Source: Pontibacter qinzhouensis
GTDB lineage: Bacteria > Bacteroidota > Bacteroidia > Cytophagales > Hymenobacteraceae
Direction of reading: 5' to 3'
Assembly (NCBI RefSeq): GCF_008017455.1
Contig: NZ_VRTY01000067.1
Coordinates: forward strand, 1-34,753
Length of the DNA stretch: 34,753 bases
Below, piece after piece: positions 34,333 through 34,753 of the stretch. Positions within the stretch are counted from its first letter, which is position 1. Every line of letters begins with the position of its first letter. The notes beneath the pieces were generated by a model. That model worked only from the letters and a program-made list of their open reading frames with translations, was not told where the DNA came from and did not search any database. The translations under genes and the position numbers were made by a program.

Positions 34333-34753
34333 ATGAAAAAGCCTCTTACACTTGCCGATGTTCAGAAATTCGAAAATATGGAGTTTCTGGCAAAACAGTT
34401 GGTGGAGGGGTTTATTACCGGTCTGCATCAGTCGCCTTACCACGGGTTTTCGGTTGAGTTTTCGGAGCACCGCCTCTACAACAGCGGCGAGAGCACCCGC
34501 CACATCGACTGGAAAGTTTTTGCCCGCACCGATAAGCTTTTTGTAAAACGCTACGAAGAGGAAACCAACCTGCGCTGCCACATACTTCTGGATGTGTCGC
34601 CTTCTATGTATTACCCTACGCACAACAACGGCAAAATTACCTTTAGTGCGCTTTGTGCTGCTGCCATGGCTACGCTGCTGCGCCGCCAGCGCGATGCCGT
34701 AGGGGTGGTTACCTTCACCGATAAAATTGAGTTGCAGACTCCTGTTCGCTCTA
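34333..34753 (+). CDS. DUF58 domain protein (3' truncated by window end)
   Basis: 140 codons visible from ATG 34333, open to the end. HGFSVEFSEHRLYNSGESTR, HIDWKVFARTDKLFVKRYEE and the MIDAS-like DVSPSMYYP (DxSxS) identify a DUF58/von Willebrand-type protein of the MoxR-associated group. Such proteins work with MoxR ATPases in envelope or aerotolerance functions; the partner genes would lie beyond the window. Confidence 0.88.
   Translation, partial: MKKPLTLADVQKFENMEFLAKQLVEGFITGLHQSPYHGFSVEFSEHRLYNSGESTRHIDWKVFARTDKLFVKRYEEETNLRCHILLDVSPSMYYPTHNNGKITFSALCAAAMATLLRRQRDAVGVVTFTDKIELQTPVRS

Noticed and set aside
1..34753. CRISPR arrays, rRNA, replication origin
   Set aside because: No regularly spaced repeats, rRNA signatures or DnaA-box clusters seen.

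Overview
The window looks like a chromosome segment from a Bacteroidota bacterium, most likely Cytophagales/Hymenobacteraceae (Pontibacter-like). This is inferred from a fused CzcA-TolC metal pump, a DUF3276 PUR-type protein, a type IX secretion plug-domain lipoprotein, a CTnDOT-like integrase without the first catalytic arginine, and TAnnTTTG-type promoters in front of tRNA-Glu, ychF and rlpA. No species assignment is possible from sequence reading alone.

Layout. (1) 1-6634, plus strand: a heavy-metal export operon. It has the 3' part of a fused RND pump/outer-membrane factor, a lipoprotein adaptor, a Fur-type regulator, a DUF3703 protein and a CadA/ZntA-type P-ATPase. A fragment of a YnfA-family membrane protein gene lies just beyond on the other strand. 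(2) 6635-8014: an IS256-family element with 24-bp imperfect ends and an 8-bp target duplication, abutting the ynfA fragment. Its transposase carries two frameshifts. (3) 8175-16000, mostly minus strand: a pseudogene field. Ergothioneine genes egtD and egtB are broken many times (egtD also holds a 171-bp MITE with 18-bp perfect ends and a 5-bp duplication). Two alpha/beta hydrolases and a Crp/Fnr regulator are broken too. Between them sit apparently intact genes for an MDR oxidoreductase, a concanavalin-like protein, two NTF2-like proteins and a DUF2798 protein. (4) 16000-20516: sparse region with a cytochrome c lipoprotein, two small hypothetical genes, strong hairpins and a tyrosine recombinase. 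The recombinase gene lies next to the 3' end of tRNA-Glu (20517-20588), so regions 1-4 may be, or include, an island inserted at that tRNA; the far attachment site is not in the window. (5) 20733-34753: dense, intact, core-like genes. An ABC transporter (permease plus ATPase) is divergent from an NtrC-type regulator/histidine kinase pair. Then follow OsmC, an NAD(P)-binding protein, a T9SS plug-domain protein, two small conserved proteins, ychF, a PUR protein, an RlpA-like protein and the start of a DUF58 protein.

How it works together. Region 1 is a coherent divalent-cation efflux unit: inner-membrane P-ATPase, trans-envelope RND pump and a metal-sensing repressor. In region 5 a sigma-54-like promoter on the ABC side of the divergent intergenic region suggests that the NtrC-type regulator controls the ABC operon.

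Most notable: the sharply bounded decay of the ergothioneine operon and its neighbours, and an apparently undescribed interspersed repeat of about 60 bp present three times in intergenic DNA (24442-24501, 27665-27725, 31857-31916 on minus). Its two conserved blocks keep a constant 42-43 nt spacing.
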